Source: Crenothrix polyspora | Lineage (GTDB): Bacteria; Pseudomonadota; Gammaproteobacteria; Methylococcales; Methylomonadaceae | Direction of reading: 5' to 3' | Assembly (NCBI RefSeq): GCF_900163755.1 | Contig: NZ_FUKI01000145.1 | Location: 1 to 58,099, forward strand | DNA: 58,099 bases | Shown: piece by piece, positions 53,901-58,099 of the stretch | Numbering within the stretch: position 1 is the stretch's first letter | How the letters are laid out: every line of letters starts with the position of its first letter | Program-made: the position numbers and the translations under genes | The notes under the pieces: model-generated | What the model was told of the DNA's origin: nothing | Database searches by the model: none | The model's input: only the letters and a program-made list of their open reading frames with translations

Positions 53901-54451
53901 ACAACTGCCTTATCAGTACTGGCGGTAGGGCACACTGTCGAAGAAGAGGTGAGTGTGAATGATACCGTGCAAACCGCGCTATCATCAGGTGTGCATTTGC
54001 ATCTCACATTATTACTGTTGATTGCATAAACATAAGAAGACATAGCGGATTTACCAACAGCTTTAATAACAAAGGCCTGACCTTTATTGGCTCCTGTGGT
54101 ATCAGTTGCAATGCTATAGGTAAAATATTCACGGGGATTAGCACTGGCATTGGCAGTGGCGGTAATAGCTGAACTCCAGGCAATAATGCCATCCACATTA
54201 TATACACCACTGGTGATAGTGGGGGCAGTCGCGCTACCAAAACTGAGTGCGTATAATCTGAAATCGCGGTAAAACTGCTCCTGTAACGCGGCTATTTGCA
54301 ATAAGTTGCTGGGGGCTTCACTGGCCTTACTCCGCGCTACATAGCGTTCATAAGAAGGCACAGCTATGGCGGCCAAGATGCCAATAATTGCAACGGCAAT
54401 CATTAATTCAATCAAGGTAAACCCGACATTTTTTTTATTTATAGCTAGCAT
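53894..54451 (-). CDS. pilE: PilE-like type IV minor pilin
   Basis: A 185-residue prepilin with leader [10 protein letters not shown] and [20 protein letters not shown] (Glu at +5), then [38 protein letters not shown], typical of PilE of the minor pilin operon. Two cysteines near the C-terminus (RCKC...VCTVSF region) may form the D-loop disulfide. It is the first gene of the six-gene leftward operon; in Pseudomonas pilE is last, so the order differs. Confidence 0.88.
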   Translation of the reverse strand: MLAINKKNVGFTLIELMIAVAIIGILAAIAVPSYERYVARSKASEAPSNLLQIAALQEQFYRDFRLYALSFGSATAPTITSGVYNVDGIIAWSSAITATANASANPREYFTYSIATDTTGANKGQAFVIKAVGKSAMSSYVYAINSNNVRCKCTPDDSAVCTVSFTLTSSSTVCPTASTDKAVVW

Positions 54452-55066
54452 AACAGGCCTATAACAAAGAGAATATCGCTAAACATAAAATTCATAACTA
54501 TTTTATTGAACCTGATTTAACACATACGGGTGTTTTAAATTTGAAAAGCAGATGGAAATACTGATGCACTGTTGATTACCTAAACACAGTTGCTGAACAA
54601 GCGTTCTCATCACGTAGCATTCCTAAAAACGAGCACGCTTTATCAAAAATATAGCTAAGTTTAAAAAACTTACAACAAAGCTCTGCTGACAAAATAACTC
54701 GGCATTAAAAATGCCCTCAAAAAACAACAATAGAAAAAATACTCACCGAGTCCGCACTGCTTAAATTTGAAAAAAAATGACAATTACGTTAATTTAAAAA
54801 CCATCAAATCTGGAAAAAATAACAGTTTTACAGTGAACACTTACCGCGTTTTCAACTTAGGACAGTTACAGCCACCGTTCGTGCTGAGCTTGTCGAAGCA
54901 TGAACGGCACACTTCGACAAGCTCAGTGCGAACGGTTACGCTGTAACTATTGAACTGTGAAAACGCTGTAGCATTAGCTCCAGTAACTACAAAAAAACCA
55001 AAATGGCTAAATATGCCGTTTGTTATATCATTAAGCCCAAGACACACTGACAAATAGCGAGACTTC
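54452..55066. other. Repeat-bearing divergent intergenic region
   Basis: 615 bases between the pilE start and bioA start, read in opposite directions. 54452-54840 is AT-rich and should hold the minor-pilin operon promoter, which I could not place with confidence. 54842-54970 is a 129-bp repeat copy. 54971-55066 leads into bioA. Confidence 0.5.
54842..54970. repeat. 129-bp palindromic element, copy 3 (inverted)
   Basis: Exactly 129 bp, in the reverse orientation to copy 1. The ends are TACCGCGTTTTCA (one base off the TACAGCGTTTTCA consensus) at 54842 and TGAAAACGCTGTA ending at 54970. The interior carries the same GGACAGTTACAGCCACCGTT and TTGTCGAAGCATGAACGGCA segments as the complement of copy 1. 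Confidence 0.9.
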
Positions 55067-56419
55067 GTGGTAAACAACCAATCATTCATAAATCGTGATC
55101 ATAAAGTGCTGTGGCATCCTTGTAGCCAAATGAAGGATCATGAGAGCTTCCCTATTATCCCCATCAAACAAGGCCACGGCGTATGGTTGGAAGACTTCGA
55201 CGGCAAGCGCTATCTGGATGCCATCAGCTCGTGGTGGGTTAATCTGTTTGGCCACGCCAACCCCATTATCAACGCCGCACTTAAAGATCAGCTGGATAAA
55301 CTGGAGCATGTTATCTTTGCAGGCTTTAGCCACCAGGCCGGTATAGAACTGGCAGAACAACTGGTGGCTATTACCCCAAAAGGCCTATCAAAATGTTTTT
55401 ATGCCGACAACGGCTCAGCAGCGGTAGAAGTTGCCTTGAAGATGAGTTTTCATTACTGGCGTAATTCAGGGCAAACACAGAAAACCCAATTTATCACTCT
55501 GGAAAACAGCTACCACGGCGAAACTTTGGGGGCATTAGCCGTTGGCAATGTTGCCTTGTATAAAGAAACTTACGCGCCGTTGTTAATGGATGTCATCAGC
55601 GTACCAGGGCCAGATTGTTACTTTCGAGAAGACGGCGAAAGCTGGCAAGATTACAGCGAACGCCGTTTTGCGCTGATGGAACAAGCCCTGCAACATCATG
55701 CCGGCAGTGTGTGTGCCGTCATCATAGAGCCCCTGGTGCAATGCGCCGGTAATATGCGCATGTACGATGCTATCTACTTAAAACTACTGCGTGCTGCCTG
55801 CGATAAGTACGGCGTACATTTAATTGCTGATGAAATCGCCGTCGGTTTTGGTCGTACAGGCACTTTATTTGCTTGCGAACAAGCCGCTATCAGCCCAGAT
55901 TTTTTATGTTTATCGAAAGGATTGACCGGTGGTTATCTGCCCTTATCAGCCGTAATGACTACCGATAACATCTACCAAGCGTTTTATGATGATTACCACA
56001 AGCTAACGGCGTTTTTGCATTCGCACAGTTATACTGGCAATGCCTTGGCGTGTCGGGCAGCATTAACCACTATAGGTATTTTTCAGCAACAGGCTGTTAT
56101 TAAAAACAACAAACACCTAGCAAATACTATGGCAAAAGCTGCACAGCGTTTTAACGAGCATCCGCACATTGCAGAAGTACGGCAAACCGGCATGATACTG
56201 GCTTTAGAAATGGTTAAAAACAAACACACTAAACAGCCCTACCCTTGGCAAGAACGACGCGGCGTTAAAGTCTATCAATATGCGTTGTCTTTGGGTGTGC
56301 TACTGCGTCCACTGGGTAACGTTATTTATTTTATGCCGCCATATATTATTACTGAAGAACAGCTATTTCACATTGCCGATGTCGCCTTACAAGCCATTAA
56401 CTTTGCGGTACAAGACTGA
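55067..56419 (+). CDS. bioA: Adenosylmethionine-8-amino-7-oxononanoate aminotransferase
   Basis: A 450-residue PLP enzyme of biotin synthesis that makes 7,8-diaminopelargonic acid from KAPA with SAM as amino donor. ISSWWVNLFGHANP, the NGSAAVEVALKM region, SYHGETLGALAVG, the Asp of LIADEIAVGFGRTG and the Lys of CLSKGLTGGYLPL are present. The start is a GTG with a weak site. It overlaps rsmE (TGATG), the same pairing seen in Pseudomonas. No other bio gene is in the window. Confidence 0.95.
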   Translation: MVNNQSFINRDHKVLWHPCSQMKDHESFPIIPIKQGHGVWLEDFDGKRYLDAISSWWVNLFGHANPIINAALKDQLDKLEHVIFAGFSHQAGIELAEQLVAITPKGLSKCFYADNGSAAVEVALKMSFHYWRNSGQTQKTQFITLENSYHGETLGALAVGNVALYKETYAPLLMDVISVPGPDCYFREDGESWQDYSERRFALMEQALQHHAGSVCAVIIEPLVQCAGNMRMYDAIYLKLLRAACDKYGVHLIADEIAVGFGRTGTLFACEQAAISPDFLCLSKGLTGGYLPLSAVMTTDNIYQAFYDDYHKLTAFLHSHSYTGNALACRAALTTIGIFQQQAVIKNNKHLANTMAKAAQRFNEHPHIAEVRQTGMILALEMVKNKHTKQPYPWQERRGVKVYQYALSLGVLLRPLGNVIYFMPPYIITEEQLFHIADVALQAINFAVQD

Positions 56420-57150
56420 TGCGTGTATCCCGCTTATATAGCTCTGTTGCACTGAGTTCCGGTAAAACTATCGCCTTAGACGATGAAGCCAGCCATTACA
56501 TTAGAACCGTCTTGCGCTTAAGAAAAGATACCGATCTCATTCTATTTAACGGTAATGGCTGTGAATACCAATGCCGTGTAGCAGATGTTACCCGCAAAGT
56601 CGTTATGATTGCAGTAGGCGAATGCAGTGAACGCAGCGTTGAATCACCATTAAATATTACGCTAGGCTTAAGTATTTCACGCGGTGACCGCATGGATATG
56701 TCGGTGCAAAAAGCCGTTGAACTGGGCGTTAATACAATGACGGCGCTATTAACCGAACGTTGTGTGGTGCAATTAACCGATGACAAAAAGTTGCAACGCT
56801 TAATACACTGGCAAAAAATTGTCCAGCACGCTACCGAACAAAGCGGCAGAACCCAACTTCCTGCACTGGCATCGGTAGAAAAACTGGCCGATTGGTTGCC
56901 AAATCAACAGGGCTTAAAAGTATTTCTTGACCCTTATGCCACAACGTCTCTATCTGGGTTAAAACCGGAAAACCTGCATGTGACGTTACTCGCAGGACCA
57001 GAGGGGGGATTTTCTGGTGCAGAGCGTGACATGGCCAAAGCGGCAGGTTTTATCCCCGTACGTTTGGGCGCACGTATATTACGTACCGAAACCGCGTCGT
57101 TAGCCGCTTTGGCCGCTGTGCAAATGTTATGGGGAGATTTTGGCTTGTGA
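56419..57150 (+). CDS. rsmE: 16S rRNA m3U1498 methyltransferase
   Basis: A 243-residue SPOUT-class methyltransferase that makes m3U1498 in the small-subunit rRNA. An N-terminal PUA-like domain (HYIRTVLRLRKDTDLILFNGNG) is followed by the knotted domain with LLAGPEGGFSGAE and LGARILRTETASLAALA, the SAM-binding loops. The start overlaps the bioA stop and the stop overlaps the next gene's GTG, so the three are one operon. Confidence 0.95.
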   Translation: MRVSRLYSSVALSSGKTIALDDEASHYIRTVLRLRKDTDLILFNGNGCEYQCRVADVTRKVVMIAVGECSERSVESPLNITLGLSISRGDRMDMSVQKAVELGVNTMTALLTERCVVQLTDDKKLQRLIHWQKIVQHATEQSGRTQLPALASVEKLADWLPNQQGLKVFLDPYATTSLSGLKPENLHVTLLAGPEGGFSGAERDMAKAAGFIPVRLGARILRTETASLAALAAVQMLWGDFGL

Positions 57151-58040
57151 AGCGCTATCTTTATGCACTCGTACCGTTATTAGTATTATTGCTTGCCATT
57201 TCTTTGGCCTGCATCGTCGGTTATTGTGTTATCCACGGCATGAATAGCGATATAGCGTTGCGTAAAATTATTCGTAAATCAACCCAAGGGTTTTTGCTGT
57301 TAAGCATTATTCCCGCGATGTTCTATCTTAAGCTTAACAAACAAGCGCTAGGCATTGCCGCAAGACCTATCTTTATAAAGCAACTGTTACAGGGTTTTGG
57401 CTTGGGTTTTTTAACATTACTGCCGGTGTTTATTGTACTGTATGCATTAGGTATTAACGTAATTGACAGCACACAGCCGTGGACGTGGGACTGGGTTGCC
57501 AAAAAGTTGCTTATTGAGTTATTGCTGGCACTATTGGTTTCCTGCTTCGAAGAGCCGATATTTAGAGGTATTGTACTGGCAGGCTTAAGCAAAAAAATAC
57601 CGGTTACCCCAGCGGTATTCATTGCCGCGTTTTATTACGCTATTTTGCATTTTTTAGACAGCAAAACGCCAATACCCAAGCAAGCCTTGGATATTTTCAG
57701 CGGCTTCCACTTACTCGGTGAGGCATTTATTAATGTGCTAAATCCTGATATTTTGTCAGCATTTTCGTCTTTATTATTGGTCGGAATTTTTTTAGGTTTA
57801 TTGCGCACCCGCGTACAAGCCAGTTTAGGATTGTGTATTGGCTGCCATACCTGTTGGGTGTGGCAAATAAAAATGACTAAAACCTTATTCAACACCAATT
57901 GGCATGCTGACTTTGCGTATTTGGTAAGCAGTTATGATGGTGTGATTGGGCCCTTGGTTACTGTATGGTTAGCTAGCGCAATTGTCGTGTACCTTTTTTA
58001 TCAAAAAATACAACAAAAGATTAGCAGGCCATTTACCTAG
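57147..58040 (+). CDS. CPBP family intramembrane metalloprotease
   Basis: A 297-residue membrane protein with about eight helices. The CPBP (Abi/Rce1-like) motifs are visible: EEPIFRG in CFEEPIFRGIVLAGL, the histidine in FYYAILHFL and a later GCHTCWVW helix. I use the GTG at 57147, which overlaps the rsmE stop as GTGA and has a GGGGAG site, in preference to an ATG at 57129 inside rsmE. Such proteases act in prenyl-protein-like cleavage or immunity; the substrate is unknown. Confidence 0.85.
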   Translation: MKRYLYALVPLLVLLLAISLACIVGYCVIHGMNSDIALRKIIRKSTQGFLLLSIIPAMFYLKLNKQALGIAARPIFIKQLLQGFGLGFLTLLPVFIVLYALGINVIDSTQPWTWDWVAKKLLIELLLALLVSCFEEPIFRGIVLAGLSKKIPVTPAVFIAAFYYAILHFLDSKTPIPKQALDIFSGFHLLGEAFINVLNPDILSAFSSLLLVGIFLGLLRTRVQASLGLCIGCHTCWVWQIKMTKTLFNTNWHADFAYLVSSYDGVIGPLVTVWLASAIVVYLFYQKIQQKISRPFT

Positions 58041-58099
58041 TACACAAAATCATAAAATATCAGGATAATAGGCATACTCAATAATTTACTAAACACCCT

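Noticed and set aside
1-58099. CRISPR arrays, tRNA and rRNA genes, phage or transposase genes
   Set aside because: No regularly spaced direct repeats, cloverleaf-like segments, rRNA-like blocks or transposase motifs were seen on either strand; small RNA genes cannot be excluded by eye.

Overview
The window reads as a chromosomal segment of a gammaproteobacterium of moderate-to-low GC content. The best lineage guess is a methanotroph-type member (Methylococcales or a relative). Three things support this. First, the pilMNOPQ-aroK-aroB block is divergent from a class A penicillin-binding protein gene, with rpmE and hemE nearby, and bioA is coupled to rsmE; both arrangements are known from gammaproteobacteria. 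Second, there are fragments of an exosortase A (PEP-CTERM) system. Third, REP-like palindromes are dense. No methane-oxidation gene lies in the window, so the lineage call is inference. I see no rRNA, tRNA, CRISPR array, phage or transposase gene.

Layout. 0-3.4 kb: an NlpE-like periplasmic protein, then a two-gene unit (a four-helix membrane protein and a long coiled-coil protein with a possible SPFH-like head). 3.7-6.2 kb: hemE-DUF411-glk operon. 6.2-6.7 kb: nested repeats. 6.7-13.5 kb: pilMNOPQ-aroKB, all leftward, divergent from PBP1A (13.8-16.2 kb). 16.4-20.5 kb: rpmE, xthA, an AT-rich orphan membrane protein, a MntA/HepT toxin-antitoxin pair and an AmpG-like permease. 20.6-24.7 kb: an unknown lipoprotein, a secreted trypsin-like protease and NhaD. 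24.8-26.9 kb: sulfite/nitrite reductase plus its DUF934 partner. 27.0-31.5 kb: an HD-GYP response regulator and a large hybrid histidine kinase. 32.1-37.1 kb: ApbE, then ACP and two exosortase-A-associated hydrolases, then a serralysin-type RTX metalloprotease. 37.6-41.2 kb: FtsH and an unusual RpoD-like sigma factor. 41.2-48 kb: repeats, an OppC-type permease with a long N-terminus, a small secreted protein, a tyrosinase with two PPC domains and a YheS-type ABC-F protein. 48-54.5 kb: a minor pilin operon (pilE-fimU-pilV-pilW-pilX-pilY1). 55-58 kb: bioA-rsmE-CPBP protease.

How the parts fit. Two separate blocks (pilMNOPQ; minor pilins with PilY1) supply the alignment complex, secretin and tip of a type IV pilus. 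Peptidoglycan synthesis (PBP1A) and muropeptide recycling (AmpG), proteostasis (FtsH) and signalling (HD-GYP plus hybrid kinase) form the core. The most distinctive non-coding content is a set of small palindromic elements with terminal inverted repeats. One 129-bp family has three copies, and one of these is a readable nested insertion with an internal deletion. The candidates most worth follow-up are the coiled-coil/membrane pair at 0.7-3.4 kb, the RpoD-derived sigma factor, the orphan exosortase sub-cluster and the nested repeats.
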